The notes beneath the pieces were generated by a model, which had not been told where the DNA came from, ran no database searches, and saw only the letters and a program-made list of their open reading frames with translations. Shown piece by piece: positions 37,752 to 48,860 of a stretch of DNA of 64,000 nt (position 1 is its first letter; every line of letters starts with the position of its first letter). The translations under genes and the position numbers were made by a program. This DNA is from Rhodospirillales bacterium (GTDB lineage: Bacteria > Pseudomonadota > Alphaproteobacteria > Reyranellales > Reyranellaceae): NCBI GenBank assembly GCA_009377525.1, contig WHTW01000004.1:1-64000 (forward strand), read 5' to 3'.

Positions 37752-38348
37752 ATGATTGCTTCACGTCGTATCATCGTCCTAGGCGGGTCATCCTTCGCGC
37801 TCGCCGGCTGCTTCGACAAGCCCTGCGAGGAACGCAATCCGGCGCAGCTCGCCTTCCTCGACGGCCTCAGGGCGCTGGCCAAGCCGGCGCTGGCCTCGGA
37901 CAATCCCCTGCAGATCGAGGAAGCCGCCAAGCAGAGCATCGCCCTGGCCGAGAAGGTCGGTGCCTTTTCCCACTGGTGCGGCACGCTCACCAGGATCGAG
38001 GGCACGGCCGAGAACGTCGCCGTCACGGTCGATATCGGCCGCCAAGTTTCGCTCTACGCGTTCAACGACTGGACCTTGGCCTTTGCCGGCTCGGTCCTGG
38101 ACCTTTTCTCCACACGATCGCGCGAACCGCCGCCGCCGGGCCTTTCCGATCCTGCCATCGCGGCGCTAAAAACCCTGCGGCTCGGCGAGCGCATCTCGCT
38201 TTCCGGCAAAATGGGCCAGATCGCCGGAGCGGGCGTGTTCGACTGGTCCCGCCTGTTCGGCAGGAGCGAGGCCGAGCACCGCCAGTTCCTGCAGACGCCG
38301 CGCTTCGTGGCGCGCATCGAGGGGCTGGCGGCCGAGAAGAAGAAGTAG
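37752..38348 (+). CDS. Lipoprotein of unknown function
   Basis: A 198-residue lipoprotein with a short signal (MIASRRIIVLGGSSFALAGC, Cys20). No recognised domain follows; the mature part has two cysteines (PCEERN and SHWCGTL) that could form a disulfide. Start is set by the REP-derived GGAAG; an in-frame upstream ATG lies inside the REP. Sits between the acyl-CoA ligase and a gamma-glutamyltransferase gene. Confidence 0.68.
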   Translation: MIASRRIIVLGGSSFALAGCFDKPCEERNPAQLAFLDGLRALAKPALASDNPLQIEEAAKQSIALAEKVGAFSHWCGTLTRIEGTAENVAVTVDIGRQVSLYAFNDWTLAFAGSVLDLFSTRSREPPPPGLSDPAIAALKTLRLGERISLSGKMGQIAGAGVFDWSRLFGRSEAEHRQFLQTPRFVARIEGLAAEKKK

Positions 38349-38361
38349 AAAGGAATTTTGG

Positions 38362-39960
38362 GTGCCGTCCTTCACGTACGATTTTCCCCACGCCAGCATA
38401 AGACTCCCGGTCTTCGCGTCCAACGTCGTTGCTTCCTCCCAGCATCTCGCCGCCACCGCCGGCCTGCGCATGCTGGCGAAAGGCGGCAACGCGGTCGATG
38501 CCGCGATCGCCAGCGCGATTGCCATCACCATCGTCGAGCCGACCATGAACGGCATCGGCGCCGACGCCTTCTGCATCCTGTGGGACGGAGCCAAGCTCGT
38601 CGGGCTCAACGCCTCGGGCCATTCGCCGGCATTGATGACGCCCGACCAGTACGCGGGCCAGGCCAGCATGCCGAGCACGGGCTGGGGCAGCGTCACCACG
38701 CCGGGCGCGGTGTCGCTCTGGATGACCTTGCACGGGCGCTACGGGAAGCTGCCCTTCGCCGACCTGTTCGAGCCCGCGATCAAGTACGCGCACGACGGCT
38801 TCCGCGTCTCCTACATGGTGGCGCGGCAGTGGGCGCGCGCCGTCGACCGGCTGTGCGGCCAGCAGGACTGGGTGCGCGACTTCATGCCCAATGGCCGCAC
38901 GCCTCAGGCGGGTGAGCTGTGGAAGTTCCCCGATCAGGCCAGGACGCTCGCCAAGATCGCCGAGTCCGGCGGCGAGGCCTTCTATCGCGGCGAGCTCGCC
39001 GAGGCGATGGACAGCCACGCCAAGGCGACCGGCGGTGCGTTGCGCCGCAACGACCTCGCCGAGCACAAGGCCGACTGGGTCGACCCTATCGGCCTCACCT
39101 ATCGCGGCGCGACGCTCCACGAGATCCCACCGTCGGGCCAGGGCATCGCCGCCTGCATGGCGCTCGGCATCCTCGAAAACTTCGACGTCGCCGGCCACGA
39201 CGGCGACGGGCCGAACGTAGCGCACCTGCGCATCGAAGCGATGAAGCTCGCCTTCGCCGACATCTGGCGCTACGTCGCCGATCCGCGCTTCATGGACGTG
39301 ACGGCGGCGCAGATGCTCGACAAGCATTACCTCAAGAGCCGCGCCAAGCTGATCGATCCGAAGAAGGCCAAGGACTTCGGCCCGGGCGTGCCGAAGGACG
39401 GCGGCACGATCTATCTCGGCACGGCCGACGAATCGGGCATGATGGTGTCGCTGATCCAGTCGAACTACACGGGCTTCGGCTCGGGCATCGTGGTGCCGGG
39501 CACCGGCATCGCGCTGCAGAACCGCGCCACCGGGTTCGTCACGACCAAGGGCCATCCCAACGAGGTCGGCCCCGGGAAGCGGCCGTTCCACACCATCATC
39601 CCCGCCTTCATCACCAAGGACGGCAGGCCGGTCGCGACCTTCGGCCTGATGGGCGGCGCCATGCAGCCGCAGGGCCACATGCAGGTCTTCTCGCGCATCG
39701 TCGACTACGGCCAGAACCCGCAGGCCGCCATCGACGCGCCGCGCTGGCGCGTGCACGAGACCGACAAGACGGTGTGGGTCGAGGAACACATGCCGGCCGA
39801 CACGATGAGCGGCCTCGGGGCCAAGGGCCACAAGCTCACCCGCACCAAGTGGCCGAGCTTCGACTTCGGCTCCAGCCAGATCATCTGGCGCTTCCCCGAA
39901 GGCGGCCCCTACCTCGCCGCCTCCGAAAGCCGCCGCGACGGCGCGGCCGTCGGGTTCTGA
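38362..39960 (+). CDS. Gamma-glutamyltransferase family protein
   Basis: A 532-residue Ntn-hydrolase. The autoprocessing threonine is the first of the pair in DGGTIYLGTADESG (about residue 350), aligned with the catalytic Thr of E. coli Ggt. Other GGT marks: GGNAVDAAIASAIAITIVEPTMNGIG, GWGSVTTPGA, NGR and SGIVVPGTGIALQNR. No signal peptide is visible, so it may be cytosolic and act like a cephalosporin acylase or oxamate-type amidohydrolase instead of on glutathione. GTG start with AAAGGA upstream. Confidence 0.85.
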   Translation: MPSFTYDFPHASIRLPVFASNVVASSQHLAATAGLRMLAKGGNAVDAAIASAIAITIVEPTMNGIGADAFCILWDGAKLVGLNASGHSPALMTPDQYAGQASMPSTGWGSVTTPGAVSLWMTLHGRYGKLPFADLFEPAIKYAHDGFRVSYMVARQWARAVDRLCGQQDWVRDFMPNGRTPQAGELWKFPDQARTLAKIAESGGEAFYRGELAEAMDSHAKATGGALRRNDLAEHKADWVDPIGLTYRGATLHEIPPSGQGIAACMALGILENFDVAGHDGDGPNVAHLRIEAMKLAFADIWRYVADPRFMDVTAAQMLDKHYLKSRAKLIDPKKAKDFGPGVPKDGGTIYLGTADESGMMVSLIQSNYTGFGSGIVVPGTGIALQNRATGFVTTKGHPNEVGPGKRPFHTIIPAFITKDGRPVATFGLMGGAMQPQGHMQVFSRIVDYGQNPQAAIDAPRWRVHETDKTVWVEEHMPADTMSGLGAKGHKLTRTKWPSFDFGSSQIIWRFPEGGPYLAASESRRDGAAVGF

Positions 39961-39971
39961 TGGTCTTTGCT

Positions 39972-40041
39972 GGGAGCGCGCCACCCTGCCTTCGCCGAAG
40001 CGAAGCCGCTTCGGCTTCGCGCAGGCAGATCCGTGGCGCTC
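39972..40041. repeat. REP-like palindrome, version C
   Basis: Outer pair GGGAGCGCGCCAC with GTGGCGCTC, and an inner hairpin of GCCGAAGCG/CGCTTCGGC near 39993. The outer arm matches the left arm of the nested element at 32788. Directly followed by a version B element. Confidence 0.75.
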
Positions 40042-40044
40042 GTG

Positions 40045-40110
40045 TTCTTCGGAGCGCGGACCTCCAGGTCCGCATCATGCTCATGAGCGGACCTGGAGGT
40101 CCGCGCTCCA
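40045..40110. repeat. REP-like palindrome, version B, abutting a start codon
   Basis: TTCTTCGGAGCGCGGACCTCC... with its inverse ending GGTCCGCGCTCC. The GGAGG at 40095..40099 is within the right arm, 12 bases before the ATG at 40112. It could serve as a weak ribosome-binding site for the following gene. Confidence 0.85.
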
Positions 40111-40111
40111 C

Positions 40112-41152
40112 ATGACCACCACCATCTCCATCGGCAATGGCGGCTTCGCCATCAACGGCACGCCGACCTATCCCGGCCGCTCGTGGAAGGGCCATCGCAT
40201 CGAGGGCCTGCTGTTCAACAGCCGCATGGCCAACGCCATCGCCGACGACGAGAACCCGGCGACCCGCGGCGCCTGGTCCTACGCCGATGGCGACTGGGAC
40301 GCCGAGCGCAGCACGCGCGAGTTCATCGCCGCCCTGCCCGCCTATCGCGCGCATGGCCTGCTGGCGGTCTGCCTCAACATCCAGGGCGGCAGCCCGCAGG
40401 GCTACTCCTGGCACCAGCCGTGGAGGATCGGCGGCTTCACGCCGGACGGCACGATCAAGCCTGCGTGGGCGGTGCGCCTCGACAAGGTCATCAAGGCTTG
40501 CGATGCGCTGGGCATGGCGGTGATCCTCGGCCTGTTCTACGGCAAGCAGAGCGGCGCCCTGAAGGACGAAGCCGCGGTGAAGGCCGCCGTCACCAACACC
40601 GTCGACTGGCTGCTCGCCAGGAACGCGACCAACGTGCTGATCGAGATCGCCAACGAAGTTGATCTGCCGAATGTCTTTGCCCATCCCATCATCACCGCTG
40701 CGCGCTGCCACGAGCTGATCGACCTTGCCAAGAAGCGGAGCCAGGGCAAGCTTCTGGTCAGCACCAGCCTGATCACGCTCAACGCGCCGTCCGAGGCGAT
40801 CCTCGCCGCCGCCGATTTCCTGCTGCCACATGGCAATCCCGTCAACGGACCCGACGGACCGCCGCAGTCGAGCCCGCACGGCATCCGCCTGCAGGTGGCG
40901 CGCTGGCGCGCCGCGCCCGGTTATCGTGGCCAGCCGGTCGTCTACAACGAGGACGACCACTACGACTTCGACAAGCCTGACAACCATCTCGTGGCCGCCA
41001 TCGACAGCGGCGCGAGCTGGGGCTACTTCGACTTCCGCCGCATCCGCGAGCGCTTCGAGGACGGCTTCCAGTCGCTGCCGGTCGACTGGACGATCTCTTC
41101 GGCCCGCAAGCGCGGATTCTTCGGGTCGTTGAAGGAAATCACCGGCGTTTAG
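40112..41152 (+). CDS. Glycoside-hydrolase-like TIM-barrel protein
   Basis: A 346-residue protein with no signal peptide. Sequence order fits a (beta/alpha)8 glycoside hydrolase of the GH5-like clan: IEIANEVD (N181-E182, the Asn-Glu acid/base) and VVYNED (E280, the nucleophile). The N-terminal RIEGLLFNSRMANAI is unusual. The substrate cannot be read and it could be an uncharacterised family. Its start codon directly follows a REP element. Confidence 0.6.
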   Translation: MTTTISIGNGGFAINGTPTYPGRSWKGHRIEGLLFNSRMANAIADDENPATRGAWSYADGDWDAERSTREFIAALPAYRAHGLLAVCLNIQGGSPQGYSWHQPWRIGGFTPDGTIKPAWAVRLDKVIKACDALGMAVILGLFYGKQSGALKDEAAVKAAVTNTVDWLLARNATNVLIEIANEVDLPNVFAHPIITAARCHELIDLAKKRSQGKLLVSTSLITLNAPSEAILAAADFLLPHGNPVNGPDGPPQSSPHGIRLQVARWRAAPGYRGQPVVYNEDDHYDFDKPDNHLVAAIDSGASWGYFDFRRIRERFEDGFQSLPVDWTISSARKRGFFGSLKEITGV

Positions 41153-41254
41153 TCGTCCAGGTCGCTGGCCGCCTTGATCAGCGGCGCTGAAGACTTCGGC
41201 CCGGCGCCTCGACAGCAGTGGGACGGTCGTAAAGTGACAGGCCGCGGGAGCTGC

Positions 41255-41277
41255 ACACTTTGGCGTGACTGGAATCC
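41255..41277. repeat. 23-bp direct repeat, copy 1 (IS21-like end or promoter motif)
   Basis: Matches 42264..42286 at 21 of 23 positions (shared core GGCGTGAyTGGAATCC). The two copies are in the same orientation and flank the outer-membrane-protein gene. The ACACTTyGG spacing and the GGACAC repetition resemble the terminal repeats of IS21-like elements, but an ECF-type GGAAT -35 box would also read this way. Confidence 0.55.
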
Positions 41278-41339
41278 GGCGGCGCACGCTTGGTGTACCA
41301 TCCGTCGAGAGCCATTCTCAGAATCCGAGAGGGAAGCCG

Positions 41340-42218
41340 ATGCCGAGCTTCCGCGTTGTCGCATTCCTCGCCTCTCTGTTCTGCACCCTGCCCGCCGCGG
41401 CCCAGGACTCGGCCTCGCCGTGGACGTTCAAGCTCACGCCCTATGGTTGGTTCATCTTCATGAGCGGCCAGCAGACGGTGCACGGCCGCACCGTCACCGT
41501 CGACACCAACACGGTGCAGATGTTCTCCGACAGCCAGTCGCTCATCCCGTTCATGGGCACCTTCGAGGCCCGCTGGAACGATCGCATCGGCCTGTTCGTC
41601 GACGTGCTCTATGCCAACCTGACGGCGGGCGCCGGCGGCACGCGCGGCTTCAACCCGGTACCCGGCGTCAGCGGCTCGATCGCGGCCAGCACCTCGCTCG
41701 ACTATGAGACGCTCACCATCCAGTTCGGCGCGGCCTATGAGGTCGTGAAGGTCGGACCCACCGGTACCGGCGGCATCGGCCAGACGGCCTTCGACTTCAT
41801 CATGGGCGGCCGCTACTGGCTGCAGAAGGCCGACCTGACGCTCGATCTCGCCGGCACCATCGGCGTCAACGTCGGCGACCTCCCGCTCTCGGCCGACCGC
41901 AGCAAGGCCTTCGCGCGGTCCGGCAGCGTACAATGGGTCGATCCCGTGCTGGGCTTCCGGGTCCGCCACAGGCTCGCCGAAGGCCAGGACCTCGCGCTGG
42001 AGGCCGATTTCGGCGGCTTCGGCATGGGCAGCCGTATCTCCGCCCAGGCGGTCGGCACCTATGCCTACCAGTTCGGTCGCACCGGCAGTGTCGGATGGTC
42101 GGTCGTGCTGGGCTACCGAGCACTCTACGTCGACTACAGCCGCGGCGCCGGCAGCGATCTCTTCCGCATGAACGTACTGCAGCACGGTCCGCTCCTGGGC
42201 GTCAGCGCACGCTTCTGA
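41340..42218 (+). CDS. Outer-membrane beta-barrel protein
   Basis: A 292-residue exported protein with a signal peptide (MPSFRVVAFLASLFCTLPAAAQ). The body alternates short polar/hydrophobic segments of porin type (WTFKLTPYGWFIFMSGQQ, GLFVDVLYANLTAG, LQKADLTLDLAGTIG, GPLLGVSARF) and ends in a C-terminal Phe, as expected for barrel assembly. ATG 41340 has GAGAGGGA upstream. Flanked on both sides by the 23-bp direct repeat. Confidence 0.7.
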   Translation: MPSFRVVAFLASLFCTLPAAAQDSASPWTFKLTPYGWFIFMSGQQTVHGRTVTVDTNTVQMFSDSQSLIPFMGTFEARWNDRIGLFVDVLYANLTAGAGGTRGFNPVPGVSGSIAASTSLDYETLTIQFGAAYEVVKVGPTGTGGIGQTAFDFIMGGRYWLQKADLTLDLAGTIGVNVGDLPLSADRSKAFARSGSVQWVDPVLGFRVRHRLAEGQDLALEADFGGFGMGSRISAQAVGTYAYQFGRTGSVGWSVVLGYRALYVDYSRGAGSDLFRMNVLQHGPLLGVSARF

Positions 42219-42263
42219 CGCCGGGGTTGTCACAAATCTGCATAGCCAACCTCGGGATGCCGG

Positions 42264-42286
42264 ACACTTCGGCGTGATTGGAATCC
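42264..42286. repeat. 23-bp direct repeat, copy 2
   Basis: Same orientation as 41255..41277 with two differences. The nearby sequence repeats GGACACT 30 bases later (42294..42300, CCGGACACTG), as tandem terminal repeats do in IS21-like transposons. It lies about 206 bases before the HAD gene. Confidence 0.55.
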
Positions 42287-42491
42287 CAAACCGGACACTG
42301 CGATACTGTCCAGAGAGCTGACCGACCGGGCGCCGACGACGTCATGGAAGCAGGTGTCGTCCACGTGCAGGTCGGCCTGCAACGACGTTTAGCGCAATTA
42401 ATGTGCGCTTCATCGTGAGTGGCGAGGTGCGTTCCCTGTTGACCTCGTCCCCATCAGATATTGGCTGCCGCCGAAACGCCGGAGGCCTTCG

Positions 42492-43523
42492 ATGATGTCG
42501 ATCAGCCCTGTCAAACCGATCGGCCGGCGCATCGTCTTGGTGGCATGCGCCGTGTGTCTTCCGATCCTGGCCGCACGCGCGCAGCCCGATCCCCTACCGT
42601 CGTGGAACGATGGCGCCACCAAGCAGGCGATCGTCGCGTTCGTGAAGGATACCACGACAGCGGGAAGCCCCAACTTCGTGCCCGAACCCGAGCGCATCGT
42701 CACTTTCGACCAGGACGGCACGCTGTGGGTCGAGAAGCCGATGTATTCCCAGGTGATCTACAGCCTCGATCGCGTACCGGCCGTGGTCAAGGCGAAGCCC
42801 GAGCTTGCGAACGTCGAGCCGTTCAAGACCGTGATGTCGGGCGATCGGGAGGCGATGGCCAGGCTGTCGATGGACGATCTCGAGAAGATCCTCGCCGCCA
42901 CGCTCAGCGGCATGTCGGTCGAGGAATTCAGGGCAGAAGCCACGAAGTGGCTCGACAGCGCTCGCGACCCGCGATGGAAGCGACCCTATACCGAGCTCGC
43001 CTACCAGCCGATGCTGGAGGTGCTGCGCTACTTCCGCGCCAACGGTTACAAGACTTACATCGTCACGGGCGGCGGCCAGGATTTCGTGCGTGTCTACGCC
43101 GAGCGGGTGTACGGCATTCCCCCCGAGCAGGTCGTCGGCACCGCCGGTGCCACCAAGTACGGCTATGGCAAGGACGGCAAGCCGTTCCTGACCAAGGAAC
43201 CGAAGCTGCTGTTGAACGACGACAAGGCGGGCAAGCCGGAGGGTATCCATCTCATGATCGGCCGCCGCCCCGTCGCGGCGTTCGGCAATTCGATCGGCGA
43301 CCGCGAGATGCTCGAATACACCAAGGCCGGCAGCGGTGCGCGGCTGTCGATGATCGTGCTGCACGACGATGCGGCCCGCGAATACGCCTATGGCCCGGCG
43401 CAAGGATTGCCGGACTCCAAGGTCGGCACCTTCAGCCAGGCCCTCTACGACGAGGCGAAGAAGCAGGCGTGGGTGGTCATCAGCATGAAGAACGACTGGA
43501 AGCGCATTTTCACCTTCGACTGA
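42492..43523 (+). CDS. Exported HAD-superfamily phosphatase
   Basis: A 343-residue HAD protein with a signal peptide (about residues 1-30, AARAQP). The nucleophile motif is FDQDGTLW (D73, D75), then VTGGG for motif II and FGNSIGDREMLEY for motif IV. The signal indicates a periplasmic or cell-surface phosphatase. It lies 20 bases before the arylsulfatase gene and is probably part of its operon. Confidence 0.85.
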   Translation: MMSISPVKPIGRRIVLVACAVCLPILAARAQPDPLPSWNDGATKQAIVAFVKDTTTAGSPNFVPEPERIVTFDQDGTLWVEKPMYSQVIYSLDRVPAVVKAKPELANVEPFKTVMSGDREAMARLSMDDLEKILAATLSGMSVEEFRAEATKWLDSARDPRWKRPYTELAYQPMLEVLRYFRANGYKTYIVTGGGQDFVRVYAERVYGIPPEQVVGTAGATKYGYGKDGKPFLTKEPKLLLNDDKAGKPEGIHLMIGRRPVAAFGNSIGDREMLEYTKAGSGARLSMIVLHDDAAREYAYGPAQGLPDSKVGTFSQALYDEAKKQAWVVISMKNDWKRIFTFD

Positions 43524-43543
43524 CAGGCGCAACGGAGGGTCCG

Positions 43544-45142
<1,599 letters not shown>

Positions 45143-45147
45143 GACGC

Positions 45148-46113
45148 ATGTCCGTCCAGGCCTCCCCTGCCGTCGCGCCTGCCGCGACAGTGGCCGACAT
45201 GATCCGTATTCCCGGCGGCACCTTCCGCATGGGCTCGGACCGGCATTATCCCGACGAGGCACCGATCCACAGCGTCACGGTCGACGGGTTCTGGATCGAG
45301 CCCACCCCCGTCACCAACGCGCAATTCCGCGCCTTTGTGGCGGCGACGAACCATGTGACCTGGGCGGAGATCCCGCCCGATCCCAGGGACTATCCCGGCG
45401 CCCTGCCGAAGATGCTGAAGGCGGGCGGGCTGGTGTTCACGCCGCCCGACAAGGCTGTCGACCTCGGCGACTTCAGCCAGTGGTGGCGCTTCACCTTCGG
45501 CGCCACCTGGCGGCGGCCCTACGGCAAGGGCAGCCACATCGGCGGACTGGACGACCATCCCGTGGTGCAGGTGGCGTTCAGGGACGCCAAGGCCTACGCC
45601 CAATGGGCCGGCAAGGAACTGCCGACCGAAGCGGAGTGGGAGTTCGCCGCGCGCGGCGGGTTGGACGGTGCCGAGTTCGCCTGGGGCGACGAATTCACCC
45701 CGGGCGGCCGGCACATGGCCAACACCTGGCAAGGCAACTTTCCGAACGAGAACCTGCGCACCGACGGCTGGGCGCGGACCTCGCCGGTGCGCGCGTTCCC
45801 GCCCAACGGCTACGGCGTCCACGACATGATCGGCAACGTCTGGGAATGGACGACGGATTGGTATTCGACCAAGCACGAGGCCGACGCGGCCAAGGCCTGT
45901 TGCGTCCCCACCAACCCGCGCGGTGCCGGGCCCGAAGGCAGCTACGATCCGCGCCAGGCGGGGACCCGCATCCCGCGCAAGGTGCTCAAAGGCGGCTCGC
46001 ACCTTTGCGCGCCGAACTACTGCCGGCGCTACCGTCCCGCGGCGCGCCATGCCGAGGATGTCGACACTTCGACCAGCCATGTCGGCTTCAGATGCGTCGT
46101 GCGACAAGCTTAG
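45148..46113 (+). CDS. Formylglycine-generating enzyme (SUMF1/FGE family)
   Basis: A 321-residue FGE-sulfatase domain protein: MIRIPGGTFRMGSD, ELPTEAEWEFAARGG, GNVWEWTTDWYS and the two active-site cysteines in GGSHLCAPNYCRRYR (C287 and C292). It oxidises the sulfatase cysteine to formylglycine; copper-dependent. There is no clear signal peptide, so it probably works in the cytosol before export. It starts five bases after the arylsulfatase stop, a natural enzyme-substrate pair. Confidence 0.92.
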   Translation: MSVQASPAVAPAATVADMIRIPGGTFRMGSDRHYPDEAPIHSVTVDGFWIEPTPVTNAQFRAFVAATNHVTWAEIPPDPRDYPGALPKMLKAGGLVFTPPDKAVDLGDFSQWWRFTFGATWRRPYGKGSHIGGLDDHPVVQVAFRDAKAYAQWAGKELPTEAEWEFAARGGLDGAEFAWGDEFTPGGRHMANTWQGNFPNENLRTDGWARTSPVRAFPPNGYGVHDMIGNVWEWTTDWYSTKHEADAAKACCVPTNPRGAGPEGSYDPRQAGTRIPRKVLKGGSHLCAPNYCRRYRPAARHAEDVDTSTSHVGFRCVVRQA

Positions 46114-46254
46114 GCGGCCTCGCCTGTCACAAGCCGGCGCTCGGTCGGCAGTAGCACGGTCCAGATGCAACCAGTTCATCGAGGCACGAAAGGTCGGTTC
46201 CACGCCGGTCATCCTGTCGGACGCGCGAGGCCGGGTGTGCCGACTGCCGCGGCC

Positions 46255-48747
46255 TCAAAAGTCCGCCGTCAGGGCGAGACGGAACGTGCGCGGTGCACCG
46301 AGATACAGCCTGGTGGCGCCGCCGCCCCCCGCCCAGTAGTTGGCATCAAGGACGTTGTCGACGTTGAAGCGAATAGCTACGGGCTTGCCCGTAGGGCTCA
46401 TGGCGTTCTCGAGCGTGTAGCGCACGCCGACATCGAACGTCGTCCACTCCGGCAGGAAGCGACGCGGAAACGTCGTGTCGACGTACTGATTGCCCGTGTA
46501 GATGACGCGCCCCAGCGCGGTGAGGCCTTTCGCGAACGGCAAGTCCCATTCGCCGGCGAGATTGAACTGCGCGCCAGGCGAGAACGGCGCAATCCAGCCG
46601 TCGGTCAGACCGCCCTGGGTCTTGGTCAGCACGGCGTTGAGGAACATCGCACCGCCCAGTACGCGCACGCCCTCGGCGACCTCGCCGAAGAAATTGAGTT
46701 CCAGTCCCTGGTTGACCTGCTCGCCGCCGAGGAACTGGGTATTGTTCGCCACGTTGGTGAGGATACTGGGCTGCGATATCTGAAAGATGCTTGCTGTCGT
46801 GGAGAGACGCCCCCAGTCGACCTTCACCCCGGCCTCGTACTGCGTCGACTTGAATGGCGGGAACACTTCGCCGGCGTTGGTGAAGGCGTTGGGCACCGTG
46901 CTTCCCTGCTGCAGGCCCTGAATCCAGTTGCCGTACACCGACACGTTCTGCCAGGGCTTGAACACCAGGGCGACCGACGGGCTCAAGGCGCTCTGGTCGT
47001 AGCTCGATGTCTGCGCGCCGGTGGCGGTGTTGAAATTGACGGCCGTCACCCGCTGCAGGCGCGCGCCAACCGTCAACTGGATGCGCTTGTCGGCAGCGGA
47101 CAACGTGTCAGCAAGAGCAAAGCTCGTAAGCCCGTTAGTCGAGGTCTTGTTCGCGGCCGGGTTGGGGAGGTTCGGCCGCGCGATGAGGGTCGAATTGTAG
47201 ATGTTCGTGGCGAACGAAGTGCCATTCACCGCCGCACTTCCGTTTTCCCGCTGCAGCGTCGTGGCGCTGAAGGCGAACTCGTGGCCGATCGGGCCGGTAT
47301 CGACCAGGGCGCGCAGGCCCGCCTGTCCCGTCAGGTATGTCGTGTACTGATTCTGGAGGAATGGCGTCGAGACGGCGTTTCCGCTGAAATTGGTGGCGGT
47401 GGCGCCGATGGTGCCGACCAGCCGCGCGAAGCGATTGTCGTGGGCACCGAACGCAGCATAGGCGGTGATGCGTTCGGTCAAGTCGACTTCGCCTCTTACG
47501 ACCCCGAACAGATCCTTGCGATCGGTGTAGTTCCAGGGCTGTCCCGCAGGGTTGTTCCTGGCGAACGGCGCCCACGGCAAGGAGACGCCGTTTGCCACGC
47601 CGAGATAGGGTATCGCGCCGCCATCATATTGGTACTGGTAGCCGAGATCGGCCGAGAGCCGAACCCGCTCGCCGCGGAAGTCCAACCCCAGCACTGCAAG
47701 AGCCCTCTGATCGGTGTTCCACTGCACGTCCGTCTGGCCGGCCTTGAAGACGCCGTTGAAGCGGACGCCGAACTGCTTGTCCGGCCCGAAGCGCCGGCCG
47801 ACATCTGCATGGCCGCCGAACTGCGCAGCCGATGCATAGCTCGCAGTCACCTGCGTCAGCGGCTCGTCGGGCGCGCGCTTTGGCACCACGTTGACCGTGC
47901 CGCCGATGTTGCCGCCCGGCGCCATGCCGTTCAGCATGGCGTTGGGGCCCTTCAGAACTTCGACGCGCTCGGCGAGTTCCGCCATGACGGAATAGGTCGG
48001 GAGCATGCCGTAGAGGCCGCCATAGGCAAAGTCGGAGGTCGGCGCCTCGAAGCCTCGAATGCGCAAATTGTCGGCGCCCAGCCCGCCATCGGAGAAGTAG
48101 GCACGTACCGATGGATCGTCGTTCAGCACGTCTCTGACCGTTTTGGCCTGTTGGTCCTGCGCCTTCTTCGCCGTATAGCTCGTCTGGTTAAACGGCGTAT
48201 CCATCACGTCGCGGTTGCCGAGCAGGCCGAGCTGGCCGCCCGTCGCCACCTGACCGCCAGCGTAGGGAGGCGGCAGATTGTCGATCATCGCCTGCGCCGG
48301 CACGGGAAAGCCTTGCACCTGCACCGGATCGAGCTGGATCGCCCCTTGGCCGGCGCCCGCCCCTCCGGGTCTCTCGACCGTAACGGTGTTGGCATTCGTG
48401 AAGCGGTACACGAGGCCGCTGCCGGCCAGGAGCCGGTTCAGCGCCTCCTGGCGACTCATCGTGCCGCGCACGCCGGGCGACTGGATGCCTCGCGCCACCG
48501 ATGAATCGAGGAAGAGCTGAATGCCGGTCGCCTCGCTGAATCGGACCAGCGCCGTGCCGAGCGGCTGCGCCGCGATGTCGAAGGACTGGGTCGCCGAAGC
48601 CTGGGCCTGCGACGGTTGAGCGACTTTGTCCTCCGCGGTTACATCCTGCGCCGCCGCGGGCACCGCACCGGCCAGAACCACCACCGCCACCCGGGCGACA
48701 TTCCACCGGCGGCCGTTCGCGAAAGCCGCTGCCTTCCCCCAAGCCAT
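46255..48747 (-). CDS. TonB-dependent siderophore receptor with STN signalling domain
   Basis: An 830-residue outer-membrane receptor. Signal peptide (about 1-30, VPAAAQ), then an STN domain (about 55-105, SFDIAAQPLGTALVRFSEATGIQLF) that contacts FecR-type regulators. The plug domain (RVEVLKGPNAML and GGTVNVVPKRAP) and a 22-strand barrel follow, ending in ...ALTADF. The STN domain and upstream fecI-fecR identify it as a surface-signalling iron-siderophore (probably hydroxamate/ferric citrate-like) receptor. ATG 48747 is chosen; the extension to 49098 would overlap fecR. Confidence 0.92.
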   Translation of the reverse strand: MAWGKAAAFANGRRWNVARVAVVVLAGAVPAAAQDVTAEDKVAQPSQAQASATQSFDIAAQPLGTALVRFSEATGIQLFLDSSVARGIQSPGVRGTMSRQEALNRLLAGSGLVYRFTNANTVTVERPGGAGAGQGAIQLDPVQVQGFPVPAQAMIDNLPPPYAGGQVATGGQLGLLGNRDVMDTPFNQTSYTAKKAQDQQAKTVRDVLNDDPSVRAYFSDGGLGADNLRIRGFEAPTSDFAYGGLYGMLPTYSVMAELAERVEVLKGPNAMLNGMAPGGNIGGTVNVVPKRAPDEPLTQVTASYASAAQFGGHADVGRRFGPDKQFGVRFNGVFKAGQTDVQWNTDQRALAVLGLDFRGERVRLSADLGYQYQYDGGAIPYLGVANGVSLPWAPFARNNPAGQPWNYTDRKDLFGVVRGEVDLTERITAYAAFGAHDNRFARLVGTIGATATNFSGNAVSTPFLQNQYTTYLTGQAGLRALVDTGPIGHEFAFSATTLQRENGSAAVNGTSFATNIYNSTLIARPNLPNPAANKTSTNGLTSFALADTLSAADKRIQLTVGARLQRVTAVNFNTATGAQTSSYDQSALSPSVALVFKPWQNVSVYGNWIQGLQQGSTVPNAFTNAGEVFPPFKSTQYEAGVKVDWGRLSTTASIFQISQPSILTNVANNTQFLGGEQVNQGLELNFFGEVAEGVRVLGGAMFLNAVLTKTQGGLTDGWIAPFSPGAQFNLAGEWDLPFAKGLTALGRVIYTGNQYVDTTFPRRFLPEWTTFDVGVRYTLENAMSPTGKPVAIRFNVDNVLDANYWAGGGGATRLYLGAPRTFRLALTADF

Positions 48748-48860
48748 GCCTCGAACTCCCCGCACGCAACACTGCAAGCGAGACGCAATTGCGTCTCCAC
48801 TCCTAGAACGGACGAAGGCCGCCATGGCATGAGGCCGGGAGATCTTTTTTTGACCGCGCG

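Noticed and set aside
46165-48504. 779-codon plus-strand frame antisense to the TonB receptor
   Set aside because: Shadow of the receptor gene on the other strand; no motif or RBS.
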